The translations under genes were made by a program, and so were the position numbers. DNA of 64,000 bases. Origin: Pedobacter ghigonis. Lineage in GTDB: Bacteria > Bacteroidota > Bacteroidia > Sphingobacteriales > Sphingobacteriaceae. The notes under the pieces are model-generated. The model did not search any database, was not told the DNA's origin, and was given only the letters and a program-made list of their open reading frames with translations. Below, one piece after another: positions 53,564 through 62,508 of this stretch. The stretch lies in the NCBI RefSeq assembly GCF_903166585.1, contig NZ_CAESCM010000011.1, positions 142,204 to 206,203 of the forward strand, read 5' to 3'. How positions within the stretch are numbered: the stretch's first letter is position 1; the number at the start of each line of letters is the position of its first letter.

Positions 53564-53997
53564 GAATGATTGAGTTTTGAATGAAGGAACAGGCATCATG
53601 CTATAAACATCCACTCATTCAAAACTCAATCATTCAAAATTTAACTAGAAGTTACCCAATATAGATGAACGAAAGTTGTTCTGCTACCTGTCGCGATCAA
53701 TTGAGAGGCTACCATTAACATGCCCGATAGAAGATTCGTCATCTCGACTGAAGCGCAGCGAAATGGAGAGATCTTTAAATAGATTTCTCGACTACGTTGC
53801 ACTCCGCTCGAAATGACGACTCCGAAGGGGCTGTCACTAATATTGATTTTATGAAATAAATTAACCATCAGAATGACAAACTATATAAGAATGATTGAAT
53901 TTTGAATGAAGAAACAGGCATCATGCTATAAACATTCACTCATCCAAAATTCACTCATTCAATTATTCAATCATTCAAAACTCACTCATTCAACATT
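53564..53997. repeat. Composite repeat island: flanking duplicates around a core I element
   Basis: Two near-identical hairpin segments, 53564-53639 and 53889-53997, lie in direct orientation. The first has perfect 21-bp inverted arms (53564-53584 and 53615-53635). Between them sits a full composite element: module Y (53707-53737, GGCTACCATTAACATGCCC), core I (53738-53819, GTCATCTCGACTG to CGAAATGACGA) and module X (53820-53866). No gene was seen. Confidence 0.85.
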
Positions 53998-54879
53998 TCA
54001 ATCCTTACCATTAATCTTCTCGTTGTATTCTTTTTGCAAATCGGCCAATGTTTGATCGTAACCTTTTCTATCGATAAATGCAGCTGGATTATAGGCATCG
54101 CCTGGCTGGTGTTTGGTGTGCAGGTTAAACTGACTGGCGTGAGATGATAACCAGATATCGAACGAAAGCTTTTTCATGGCACCAAGTGTATAGGCATAAT
54201 CTTTTGCTATTTCCGGATATGCACTGATCTGATCAAACCTTTCGTGGGTTACAATGGTTGGCATATTGGCAATTAGCACGCGGTATGTTTTTTTCCCGTC
54301 TTTAACATTAAACAAAAAACTGCACGAACCTTTGGTATGGCCGGGGTGGTGTAACAGCACCAAAGCCATATTACCCAATTTAACCGAATCGCCATTTTTT
54401 AAAAGCCGGTCGGCCTTTAACGGAGCGTAAGAACTTACTTTTCCGCCAAGCGCATAATCGGTACGACCTCCACTCGCCAGTACACCGGCATCTTTTGCAT
54501 CGATAACTAGTTTAGCCCCCGTTTGTTTTTTAATGGCACCCATAGCACCCATGTGGTCGAAATGCGCCTGTGTTGTAGAAAGTATTTTAATATCGGCAAA
54601 CTTAAAACCCAATGCTTCTACGTTAGCTTTAATCTGACTGGCCGAATTGGCCAAGCCGGTATTAATGAGGATATGCCCTTTAGGCGTAGTAATGAGATAG
54701 CAGGCCAGATCGTAAGTACCTACATAGTACAGGTTACCTGCAATGCGAAAAGGTTGGTAAGGTTTAGACCATTCTGCCGGGTTATTGGCAGGCTCTACCA
54801 CTTGCTGGGCCGAAATAATGGTATTGAATAATAGCACGTTGAGCGCAATCAAAATTGTTTTTATAGATATCTTTAGCAT
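53998..54879 (-). CDS. Subclass B3 metallo-beta-lactamase, GOB-like
   Basis: An exported beta-lactamase of 293 residues. The start at 54879 gives a clear signal peptide (MLKISIKTILIALNVLLF); the longer frame adds 12 polar residues. Its zinc site reads QAHFDH (104-109) in place of the usual HAHxDH, the substitution known from GOB enzymes, then HHPGHT (177-182) and a final His in SSHASQF (about 249). A B3 enzyme of this type would hydrolyse penicillins, cephalosporins and carbapenems. It stands alone, flanked by repeats on one side and a terminator on the other, with no mobile element, so it is probably intrinsic. Confidence 0.9.
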   Translation of the reverse strand: MLKISIKTILIALNVLLFNTIISAQQVVEPANNPAEWSKPYQPFRIAGNLYYVGTYDLACYLITTPKGHILINTGLANSASQIKANVEALGFKFADIKILSTTQAHFDHMGAMGAIKKQTGAKLVIDAKDAGVLASGGRTDYALGGKVSSYAPLKADRLLKNGDSVKLGNMALVLLHHPGHTKGSCSFLFNVKDGKKTYRVLIANMPTIVTHERFDQISAYPEIAKDYAYTLGAMKKLSFDIWLSSHASQFNLHTKHQPGDAYNPAAFIDRKGYDQTLADLQKEYNEKINGKD

Positions 54880-54941
54880 ATACAAAGATTTAAAATCTAC
54901 ATGGAATTGCGGCACTTTTATCGGTATTTTTTGTTCAGAAA

Positions 54942-54967
54942 CTAAAAAACCGCTTTACTAAAGCGGT
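54942..54967 (-). terminator. Intrinsic terminator after the DUF2004-like gene
   Basis: Stem ACCGCTT with AAGCGGT, extendable to 9 bp. On the minus strand a run of six T follows the stem. It lies 63 bases after the stop at 55031. Confidence 0.8.
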
Positions 54968-55030
54968 CTTTAAAGTCTTGTATTTAAATATTTTCTTTAA
55001 CTGGTTATGCTATCAGATAGCATCGCTATC

Positions 55031-55513
55031 CTAGCTTTCCATCGTGATGTAATTAAGCTCCTGATCTCCTGTCGTATTTACAACTAAAACATATTGTGAA
55101 ATTTCAGAATCTAGCCCAAAATCTGCAACCGTAAAATTATCGTCTTCATCAGGATAGAAGCCAATCCTCCTTAAGGATACAACCGATAGCAACTGTTCTG
55201 GTTTGTTTAGTTTCTGATCTGTTGTTGAAAGAAGTGAGTCTAATTCTTCGTCCAATTCATCCAGGTGGAAATCCAAATATTCCTGCACGTCAGTTCCTGT
55301 CTTAAAATCCTCTTGAATGAAATGATTTAGCTTCTCAACAAAATCGGGCAACTCCGCTAATATGTTGTTAACGGTTAATAAACGATTTTCGTCAATTGTA
55401 TTGCTTTCAAAGTTTATATCCAACTGTATCTGGCGTCCTCCAAATTCAATATTGGTTGAATAATAATCTTCGAGTGCATCGGGTTTTAATTCTTCAAAAT
55501 AGCGCAATTTCAT
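55031..55513 (-). CDS. DUF2004-like cytoplasmic protein
   Basis: A soluble acidic protein of 160 residues. Its length and pattern (LDINFESNTIDENRL, DFHLDELDEELDSLL, RRIGFYPDEDDNFTVADFGL) suggest DUF2004, whose members include putative immunity proteins and are without known function. No toxin gene lies next to it. The terminator at 54942 closes the unit. The SGNH/alpha-beta hydrolase gene is 39 bases upstream on the same strand, so they may be co-transcribed. Confidence 0.6.
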   Translation of the reverse strand: MKLRYFEELKPDALEDYYSTNIEFGGRQIQLDINFESNTIDENRLLTVNNILAELPDFVEKLNHFIQEDFKTGTDVQEYLDFHLDELDEELDSLLSTTDQKLNKPEQLLSVVSLRRIGFYPDEDDNFTVADFGLDSEISQYVLVVNTTGDQELNYITMES

Positions 55514-55552
55514 TTTACAATAGTTTTTTAGTGGAAGTTATAGTGACAACAA

Positions 55553-57001
55553 TTACATTTCGTTCTTAGCTGTAAAGATAACCTTCTGCCCTGTTGCCTT
55601 CAAAATAAAATCGGTAATGGGTGTCGGATTTGGTAAACTATGCGGATGGTGGTTAACATTGGGCTTATGGATTACTTTAATATCCCCTCCGTTTTCTTTC
55701 ACTATTTTTTCGAATGGCGTAGTGTTTTCAGCAATGGGTACTACATCATCTACATCGCCAACTACATGCAGCATCGGGAAGCCGAACCGGGCAATTTTCG
55801 CGGCATGATCTAAAGGACTTTTATTAAAACGATTGGCTTCCTCATCATTCAGCTGGTAATCCTTTTTAAAAATCTCCCAGTCTGATTTACTTCCGGGACC
55901 TTTGCCTTTACCGCCGGGCCAGCTTTTTAAATCGAGCACAGGTGCATCTGCATAAATACAAGCCACTTTATCCGGATTGGCCAATGCCCAGTTGTACACA
56001 TAAACACCTCCACGGCTCATGCCTTCTAAAGCTACTTTTTTGTTCAAGCCGCCCTGCCGCATCAGTGCATAAAAGCTGTTCCACAAGGTGATGGCTTCGC
56101 TATTGCCAAAAAGCTCGGCTACGTCACAGTAAACTACATGAAAACCACGTTCGAGCAGCGATACATCGGCCTGAGGTTCGTGTCCCCAGAAACGTGCGCG
56201 CCACACCCATGGCCGCCCTTTTGCTACTACTCTGGGTTTAACCACTTTACAATCGCGGCCATTAAATTTAAAGTTAGCGCATTCAAAACCGTAAAAACCG
56301 GTGATGTTCTTTTCTGCCTTTATTTTAGTATAAATGTCGAAATTTTCTGTTCCTTTTTGTGTTATGGTTTCGTATAAACGTGATGCAATAATGGCTGCTC
56401 CTGCTGATGATGGATGAATTTTATCGGGAAACAGTTCTTCTTTATCTACAAACAGGGGATGGAGATTAATAAGCTCCAGTTTTTCGTTAAAAGCCACCTG
56501 CTGTATCATTGGAATAATGCGGTTTACTAATACGTGATCGGAAATAGAACTGGTATCGGCGTTAAATGTAGATACCGGGGCAACTAAAATAATACGTGGT
56601 TTACTGGATAGCTCCTTAAAACTGTTAATCAGGTCTTTATAGGTGCTTTCAAACTCCTGATACCGGTTTCTATTTGCACCTTTACTATCGTTAGTACCCA
56701 ATTTGATCAACACAATATTGGGCTCGCTTTTTAGGGCATCGGCATAAGCCTTTGTTTTCCAATAACTATTGGCAGTGTTTTTTAACAAGGTGGCACCGCT
56801 ATGACCAAAATTCAATACCTGATACTTACTGCCCAACATGCCTTGCAGTTGCGCCGGGTAACTGTCTTTTTCGCGGTTAGCGAGGCCCATTCCATAGGTA
56901 ATACTGTTCCCAATACAGGCTACTTTAATTTTTTGTTGAGCGTTAAGGGAGAAAGAGATTCCCCATAATATCAGGGTAATGAAGATGGGCTTTATGCGCA
57001 T
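55553..57001 (-). CDS. Two-domain esterase: SGNH hydrolase plus alpha/beta hydrolase
   Basis: An exported protein of 482 residues with signal peptide (about 1-21). The N-terminal SGNH/GDSL domain (about 24-215) has GNSITYG (Ser about 32), the Gly block LNFGHSGAT, Asn in KLGTNDSKG and the DxxH pair in FPDKIHPSS. The C-terminal domain (about 235-482) is an alpha/beta hydrolase with nucleophile elbow LEGMSRGGVY, an acidic DVDDVVP and His in NHHPHSLP. Both active sites look complete, so one chain may remove two kinds of acyl group from a glycan. It lies near the MFS transporter and a GH95-like gene. Confidence 0.87.
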   Translation of the reverse strand: MRIKPIFITLILWGISFSLNAQQKIKVACIGNSITYGMGLANREKDSYPAQLQGMLGSKYQVLNFGHSGATLLKNTANSYWKTKAYADALKSEPNIVLIKLGTNDSKGANRNRYQEFESTYKDLINSFKELSSKPRIILVAPVSTFNADTSSISDHVLVNRIIPMIQQVAFNEKLELINLHPLFVDKEELFPDKIHPSSAGAAIIASRLYETITQKGTENFDIYTKIKAEKNITGFYGFECANFKFNGRDCKVVKPRVVAKGRPWVWRARFWGHEPQADVSLLERGFHVVYCDVAELFGNSEAITLWNSFYALMRQGGLNKKVALEGMSRGGVYVYNWALANPDKVACIYADAPVLDLKSWPGGKGKGPGSKSDWEIFKKDYQLNDEEANRFNKSPLDHAAKIARFGFPMLHVVGDVDDVVPIAENTTPFEKIVKENGGDIKVIHKPNVNHHPHSLPNPTPITDFILKATGQKVIFTAKNEM

Positions 57002-57299
57002 AGCGGTGTTATGGTGTTTGTGATTTTATTGCCTTTTTCTAATATGATTCGACTTGCCGGAGTGCGCTTTTTAATAGCACCTGTATAGAGATTGTCATAC
57101 ACTGGAAATCTATCACACTGAGCCGGTCAAAGCGTTAAAATGCCTTTTAAAGGTGTTAAGGCAGGTCCTTCGACAGGCTACTATTGATAAACCCAATAGA
57201 AGAATCGTCATTGCGAGGAACGAAGCAATCTTAATGCGCTCGCTATGTAGCGATCGTTGTAAGATTGCCTGCCTGCCCGCAATGACGAATTAAACAACC
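57002..57299. repeat. Composite dispersed element: core III, module Y and core II
   Basis: Core III (57114-57179) has inverted ends AGCCGGTCAAAG and CTTCGACAGGCT. It overlaps module Y (57176-57206, GGCTACTATTGATAAACCC), which leads into core II (57207-57286, GTCATTGCGAGGAACGAAGC to CGCAATGACG). No gene was seen; the element fills the gap between the transporter and esterase genes. Confidence 0.8.
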
Positions 57300-58583
57300 T
57301 TATACCGTTGTATTTAAATTGGCTACCTGTTTGCTTTTTCGGGCACGCATGTAAATTACCAATAAACCAAAAGCCACAATGAGTATAATTGGAATGGTTA
57401 GTGTAGCCTGTAGCACTTCAGGTCCGGCTAGTTTTTTGGCTTCGCTAAGCGCCAGTCCTTGTTCTGTGTCGCCAGCAGCTTTAAAATAAGCTCCTAAATC
57501 AGCTCCCTGTGGCAGATGCTTAACAATTAGCCCGTCGTAAAAACTGCCCATAAAAATGGTATATACCGATACGGCGAACATTCCTGCCCCACCCATCAGG
57601 TTTAAACCTAATGCGCCCGATTGCGGAATATTTTCGGCTACAAAACCAATCATGGTAGGCCAGAAATAACAAACGCCGATACCAAAAATAATTGCTGCAA
57701 AAAAAATAGCATTTCCGGTTAAGGTACTTAGCAGATAAAGTCCGGTGGCAGCAAATATTGCAGAAAGCAACAGCACGCCTTGTGGTGCAAGTTTTTTAAC
57801 TACCGGTTCGGCAAAGCCACGGCCAATTACCATAATCCCTGTAGTAAGTGTAAGCAATAAAATGGCATTGCTGGTTACGTTTTTAAGTAGCAATCCAATC
57901 CATTGACCAGTAAATAATTCGGTAATGGCGGTACCAAACATGCAGATAAACATGAAAATAAACAATGGCGATACTACTGCTTTATACATATCCTTGCTCG
58001 AATAACCAGATGATACCCGCTCGGTAACAGGGAAATCGAGTTTCGAAAACAGATAACCATAAATTAGGGTTGGGATCAGCATCATGGCCACCTGTATTTT
58101 CCAGCCCAGGCCAATCTGTGTAAAGAAAGTAACCAATAATGTACCGATTACAATACCGCCCGGAAACCATAAATGAAAATGGTTTAAACGTGTGGTTTTG
58201 TTATCAGGATATAGTGTAGCCACCAGTGGGTTACATGCTGCTTCTACCAAACCATTGGCAATACCGATAAGAAGGGTAGAAAAAAACAGTGTCCAGTAGC
58301 CCTGTGCGTAAATGGTGAGTATAATACCCGAAAGGTGAAACAGAAAAGCCAGTACCAGCAGCCGTTTCATTCCAATAATATCAACAATAAATCCACCGAT
58401 TACAATGGCCAGCGGGAATCCCCAGAAAGCAGTAGCGGTAATGGTGCCCAGTTGTGTTGCACTTAACTGAAAATCAATCCCCAGTTGGTTCATCATTCCG
58501 GCACGGATACCGAACGATAGCGAGGTGACCAATAGCGCAAGGCAGCTTGACCAAAATAATTTGGTCGTTTGAATTTTACTCAT
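57300..58583 (-). CDS. MFS transporter, probable sugar importer
   Basis: A twelve-helix major facilitator of the inner membrane, 427 residues. The first helix region (SCLALLVTSLSFGIRAGMMNQLG) and motif-A-like loop (GGFIVDIIGMKRLL) fit the FucP/NanT-type sugar MFS branch. Segment LVEAACNPLVATLYPDNKTTRLNHFH strongly resembles the helix 4-5 region of FucP-type transporters. Its neighbours, a GH95-like enzyme 110 bp upstream and an esterase downstream, suggest import of the released monosaccharide. The exact sugar is not known. Confidence 0.85.
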   Translation of the reverse strand: MSKIQTTKLFWSSCLALLVTSLSFGIRAGMMNQLGIDFQLSATQLGTITATAFWGFPLAIVIGGFIVDIIGMKRLLVLAFLFHLSGIILTIYAQGYWTLFFSTLLIGIANGLVEAACNPLVATLYPDNKTTRLNHFHLWFPGGIVIGTLLVTFFTQIGLGWKIQVAMMLIPTLIYGYLFSKLDFPVTERVSSGYSSKDMYKAVVSPLFIFMFICMFGTAITELFTGQWIGLLLKNVTSNAILLLTLTTGIMVIGRGFAEPVVKKLAPQGVLLLSAIFAATGLYLLSTLTGNAIFFAAIIFGIGVCYFWPTMIGFVAENIPQSGALGLNLMGGAGMFAVSVYTIFMGSFYDGLIVKHLPQGADLGAYFKAAGDTEQGLALSEAKKLAGPEVLQATLTIPIILIVAFGLLVIYMRARKSKQVANLNTTV

Positions 58584-58693
58584 AAGTTTGGTTTTATTTG
58601 GTTTAGTTTTTATTATTTACAGGTATTAACACTTGTAACACAATTTTAATCAATTTTTCCGAAATAACTGTTAACACCTGAACATCAACACCT

Positions 58694-61054
58694 TTAATTT
58701 AATTTCAGCCGCTGAAGCATGTAAATCCCTCCGGGTTTTGTTGCAAAGCTATACCTGTCGCCAAGGTGGCTTACAGCTATTGACTTCCCATTTTCGGTAA
58801 CCCTGATTCCCTCTCCTTTCCAGGGGTTATTAATGTAGCACCGCGTTCCTTTTTCGCTGCTAATTTCGAGCTTCGAAACCTGCGCACCATCGTAACTGGC
58901 CGAAACCAGGAAGGCACCTTTTGTACGCAAACGGGTAAATGAGGCCTCTTGCTTAATCCAGTTTGGAAATAAATATAAGGTACTGTCGAGGCTTTGGAGC
59001 ATCATGGAATTAATGGTTTCGATCAGGGTTGTTTTCTCTGCACCATGGTGTCCATCGTTAATTAAAAAATTGGCTTTGGCCCTGCCAACCTGTGCTTTCA
59101 GCTTTTCGACAATAATATCGGGATTAAAACCTACCCGGGCGGCCATGATAAATCCGCTTAATCCGAGGGCATTCATAGAACCCAGGAAACCATTTTGCGA
59201 AACTTCATAATACTCAACCGTGTTTTTGGCAATCTGTAAGGTATCGGGGTTGGAAAGCAAATTGAGCACTTCGCAAGGATATACCGGATGCATTTGGATC
59301 ATGTGATTGGGTAAATCCCAGCCGGCTTCGTTCTTGGCAAAAACCGGCAAGCCCTTATTAGGTGTTTTAGTGGGCTGTATTACCTTATATTTGGGTAAGT
59401 GCGCAAGAATATCGGCCCACAATGCCCTGCGATTGGCATCTACATTCAATTGCTTACTGTATTTCAGGAGTAAATTAAAGGTCTGTGCTACAAAGCCCAG
59501 ATCCGACGGTGGATTTAAATCCCAACTGCTTTCGTGTGCACCTGTGGTGATGCTGTAACGGTAAGAATCGCCATAAGCTTCTTTAGTAAGGTAGTCTTCA
59601 TAAAAATCGCCACATTCGCGGATAAAGGGATAGGCCCGTTTTTTCAGGAAATCGAGATCGCCGGTATATTCGTAATACCAGCTGAAAAGCGGTACATTGA
59701 AAGGTGCATTCATGGTTTGCTGCCAATAGTAATTGTAAGGTACACCAATACCTAATCCCCCTACCAGAAAGAGCACACCCCGTGCCGATTTACCTGCCAG
59801 CGATGGATGAACGCTACCCAGATCGGTTTGCGCACGTCTTTTTCCATCAGGTACAATAGATTCGATGAAATTGTAAAAAGGTTTGGCAATTTCGGGGCGA
59901 TTGGCCGAAAACACACTGTAAAAACCTGCCTGGCTGTTGTAATTTAAGTGAATATCGCCATGGTACATCATTTTATCGTCCATGTTCCAAACCCCGTACA
60001 TGCCGCCACAGGCCGGCGAGTGCTCATTGTAAGCCGATGCCAGAAAATAAATGGACGATAGGTAATGCCTGTTGAGCAAATCATCGTTCGTTTCTGCATA
60101 TGATCTGCTCCACATATTTTTCCACCAGGCCGCTTTTGCAGCTTTTAGTGTGCTGATTCTTGTGTTATTGATCGACTTCAACCGTGTGTAAGCCGCAGTC
60201 AGCTGAGCATCGTTGCCTTTTCCCCCACCCGACAGGTAGGTAATTACGAATACGGGTTTAGTATGGGTAAGTACAAATGAAGTATTGACTTTTGATTTGG
60301 AACCTAAACTTAGCACGGAACTTGCACCAACAATCCGCGTAGATACACCGGCTTTCGAAATCCACCTTACATCGGTTGTTTTGCTTTGGCGTGTAACCTG
60401 CCCAACCTGATTATTAATTCCGGCATGGGTTGCATAAGTAGCTGTAGTGGTATCGGCAAATGTTTCTACAGTTATACTTACAGGTGTTCTTGAAGTGGTT
60501 GTAAGCTCGGTAACCAGCATATTTTCATTTACAGCCATCCAGCTTTTCATGTTTACAGGTTGGACTGTGGCTGTAGCCATGCGCAATTCGTTTCCAAGCT
60601 GGTCCATCTGGTAATTAAAACCTGTAGCAATAGCAGGCGAATTCACAGTAATTTGTACACCACCTACTGGCAATGCTGCGGGTCCGTTACCTGCCCAGTC
60701 GCTCCAGCCATCGGTTACAAAATCTACCTTCGAGAGGTGAAAAGTCTGGCTGTTACCTGCTGTGTGACATACCACGCCAACATCGCCATTGCCCATGTAT
60801 GGTCCTATGGGAGCATTATTGGTTTTAATGCTGTTATAACTGAAAGGCGCATTCCAGGTAGCAGTAAGCAGTTGCTTCTTTTTGGCAAAAAATGCGGCAT
60901 CGGCTTTGGCTTGTTTAGCGGCTATTATTTGTTGATTTACCTTACCGGCAATTTTATTGGTTTTAGTTTGCTGTGCATGTACCATTAAGCCCCAATTACA
61001 TAAAAGGGCGATGGTACCCAGCATAAAAACGCTGTGTTTGTTCTTGGTTAACAT
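58694..61054 (-). CDS. GH95-like six-hairpin glycosidase
   Basis: An exported protein of 786 residues with a signal peptide (about 1-27). After an N-terminal beta-sandwich (NAPIGPYMGNGDVGVV) comes an (alpha/alpha)6 barrel (about 320-690) recognised by MYGVWNMDDKMMYHGDIHLN (about 370) and ATTGAHESSWDLNPPSDLGF-type text (TTGAHESSWDLNPPSD), then a C-terminal strand-rich domain. This pattern is closest to GH95 alpha-fucosidases and alpha-galactosidases, but distant relatives with other targets exist. It is first in a likely unit with the MFS gene. Confidence 0.75.
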   Translation of the reverse strand: MLTKNKHSVFMLGTIALLCNWGLMVHAQQTKTNKIAGKVNQQIIAAKQAKADAAFFAKKKQLLTATWNAPFSYNSIKTNNAPIGPYMGNGDVGVVCHTAGNSQTFHLSKVDFVTDGWSDWAGNGPAALPVGGVQITVNSPAIATGFNYQMDQLGNELRMATATVQPVNMKSWMAVNENMLVTELTTTSRTPVSITVETFADTTTATYATHAGINNQVGQVTRQSKTTDVRWISKAGVSTRIVGASSVLSLGSKSKVNTSFVLTHTKPVFVITYLSGGGKGNDAQLTAAYTRLKSINNTRISTLKAAKAAWWKNMWSRSYAETNDDLLNRHYLSSIYFLASAYNEHSPACGGMYGVWNMDDKMMYHGDIHLNYNSQAGFYSVFSANRPEIAKPFYNFIESIVPDGKRRAQTDLGSVHPSLAGKSARGVLFLVGGLGIGVPYNYYWQQTMNAPFNVPLFSWYYEYTGDLDFLKKRAYPFIRECGDFYEDYLTKEAYGDSYRYSITTGAHESSWDLNPPSDLGFVAQTFNLLLKYSKQLNVDANRRALWADILAHLPKYKVIQPTKTPNKGLPVFAKNEAGWDLPNHMIQMHPVYPCEVLNLLSNPDTLQIAKNTVEYYEVSQNGFLGSMNALGLSGFIMAARVGFNPDIIVEKLKAQVGRAKANFLINDGHHGAEKTTLIETINSMMLQSLDSTLYLFPNWIKQEASFTRLRTKGAFLVSASYDGAQVSKLEISSEKGTRCYINNPWKGEGIRVTENGKSIAVSHLGDRYSFATKPGGIYMLQRLKLN

Positions 61055-61390
61055 ATTTGGTTAATTTGTGTGTGTTGCCTTAATCGGGTTTAGATTCGGG
61101 ACTTCAAGAAACGCATTTATTTGCGCAGTTTGTTTAGCAATTTTGCCAAGTTTTTAAATGATATTGGCATTATGTACGAACATACACCAAACGAACAGAG
61201 GGAGTTTAATTTTTTAGCTAGAAATATCTTAAATGAACTAACATGACTTGTATGGTTAAATAATCGTGTTATTTTTTTCTTTCACCATATCAGGCATTTA
61301 AGAAATATAAGCTTGAATGTACTAACATGACTTATATGGTTTATTTTTCACCACCTAAGACAACTCAGACACCTAAGGGAATCTCCTGAG
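61055..61390. repeat. Intergenic direct repeats and one CTTAG-family unit
   Basis: ACTAACATGACTTGTATGG (61235-61257 region) recurs as ACTAACATGACTTATATGG at 61321, 83 bp later. A CACCACCTAAGACAACTCAG unit follows at 61349-61379 and belongs to the family arrayed at 2031-2430. No gene was seen. Confidence 0.7.
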
Positions 61391-61601
61391 GGTTAATTTA
61401 TTGTATAAAAATCAATATTAGCAACAGTCACTCCAGTACCGTCATTTCGAGCGGAATGCAACGTAGTCGAGAACCACGTAGTGCTCAGCGAAGCTAAATC
61501 TATTTAAAGATCTCTCCGTTTTGCTGCGCTTCAGTCGAGATGACGGTTCTTCTATGGGTCTGTCAATAGTAGCGCAGCGAAGCATCTCCATAAAAGATCG
61601 C
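61391..61601. repeat. Complete composite element in reverse orientation
   Basis: Order from left: reversed module X (61391-61440, starting GGTTAATTTATT), core I (61441-61544, GTCATTTCGAGCGGAATGC to CAGTCGAGATGAC), reversed module Y (61545-61573, ending GTCAATAGTAGC) and a further module Z (61575-61601, CGAAGCATCTCCATAAAAGA). Same architecture as 53707-53866. Confidence 0.85.
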
Positions 61602-61704
61602 TTAAACCATCACAATAGCAGCATCTTCTTATGTTCACAATGAAGGGCATGTGTTTCGGCTGAGGTCTTAGCAAAAGCCTGGCTTACGTTGGGATAAGCT
61701 TTAT

Positions 61705-62124
61705 TTATTTAAAAATGAGGATGAAAACATTCATGAAAACAACAATAGAAATTCTCCAATAATTAGCTGAAGTTAAAACATCGCTATTCTTCTTTCTATT
61801 TAAAAACAGATATAGCCCCATTGTTAAAAGCAACAAAGCTTCTATCAAATAGAAGAACCAATCCTGTTCGCCAAACATTTTAACTGAACAAGAACCAATA
61901 ATAAACCAGATTAAAGCATACGAAACCCCAAAAGATATTGATCGAAATATCCTTTTTTCATTATTAACAGCAAACAGATACCAGCAAAAAATAAAATAAT
62001 AAAAGGCTAATAAGTAGCAAGATACAAGTGCCGGAACAACTGATTTTGTCTGAAATATAATTGATGAAATAGCTATCCCCCCAAATATTAGTTCTTCAGG
62101 TTTAAATCCCTTTTTTAAAAACAT
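61705..62124 (-). CDS. Small multi-pass membrane protein
   Basis: Not recognised. It has 139 residues with four predicted transmembrane helices (about 12-28, 32-52, 62-80 and 88-108) and a hydrophobic C-terminal end. Cys residues occur in helices two and three. No catalytic motif. It sits in a run of small minus-strand genes of uncertain function. Gene status is supported by its starting ATG and typical helix spacing, but the role is unknown. Confidence 0.55.
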   Translation of the reverse strand: MFLKKGFKPEELIFGGIAISSIIFQTKSVVPALVSCYLLAFYYFIFCWYLFAVNNEKRIFRSISFGVSYALIWFIIGSCSVKMFGEQDWFFYLIEALLLLTMGLYLFLNRKKNSDVLTSANYWRISIVVFMNVFILIFK

Positions 62125-62157
62125 AAATTACTTTGTAAATCTAATTTAAGCTTGAGA

Positions 62158-62253
62158 TTAATTATTAAACAGCAACTCAATAGCGTCATTCAGGTACGAT
62201 TCAATAAATTCTGAATCAATCTCCAAATCCCAGTCTACATATATTTTGAGCAT
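62158..62253 (-). CDS. Very short acidic ORF, possible gene remnant
   Basis: A 31-residue frame beginning MLKIYVDWDLEIDSEFIES, which reads like the N-terminus of a globular protein but stops early in ATT-rich sequence. It may be a truncated gene or a chance frame. Some immunity and plasmid proteins begin similarly, but no family can be assigned. Confidence 0.25.
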   Translation of the reverse strand: MLKIYVDWDLEIDSEFIESYLNDAIELLFNN

Positions 62254-62324
62254 AAGTTATGTAACTTCCCAAACATAAAAAGCATAAAGCCTCCTTGTTT
62301 GGTTTTCTGATGAGACTAAATATC

Positions 62325-62435
62325 TTACCTTTTCCTTCTTGAAAACCTATTTATTAAGAAAAATATAAAAATCACAAATAATATCACACATAATACCCAT
62401 AAGACTAGGGGCCATGAGATAGCATTAACTTCCAT
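62325..62435 (-). CDS. 36-residue single-pass membrane protein, copy 1
   Basis: Starts MEVNAISWPLVLWV, has one transmembrane helix (about 9-29) and a basic tail FSRRKR. A paralogue of the same length lies at 63322-63432 with the same first five residues and RRKR end; differences fall in the helix and stay hydrophobic. The 60 bases before the ATG are also conserved between the copies and hold a short upstream frame starting MDFKIVKQIK. No family is known to me. Confidence 0.6.
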   Translation of the reverse strand: MEVNAISWPLVLWVLCVILFVIFIFFLINRFSRRKR

Positions 62436-62508
62436 AATTACAAAAAATTTGTTTGTTTGATTTGCTTAACAATTTTAAAATCCATTTGCTGAGGTTCATT
62501 AACAGTTT

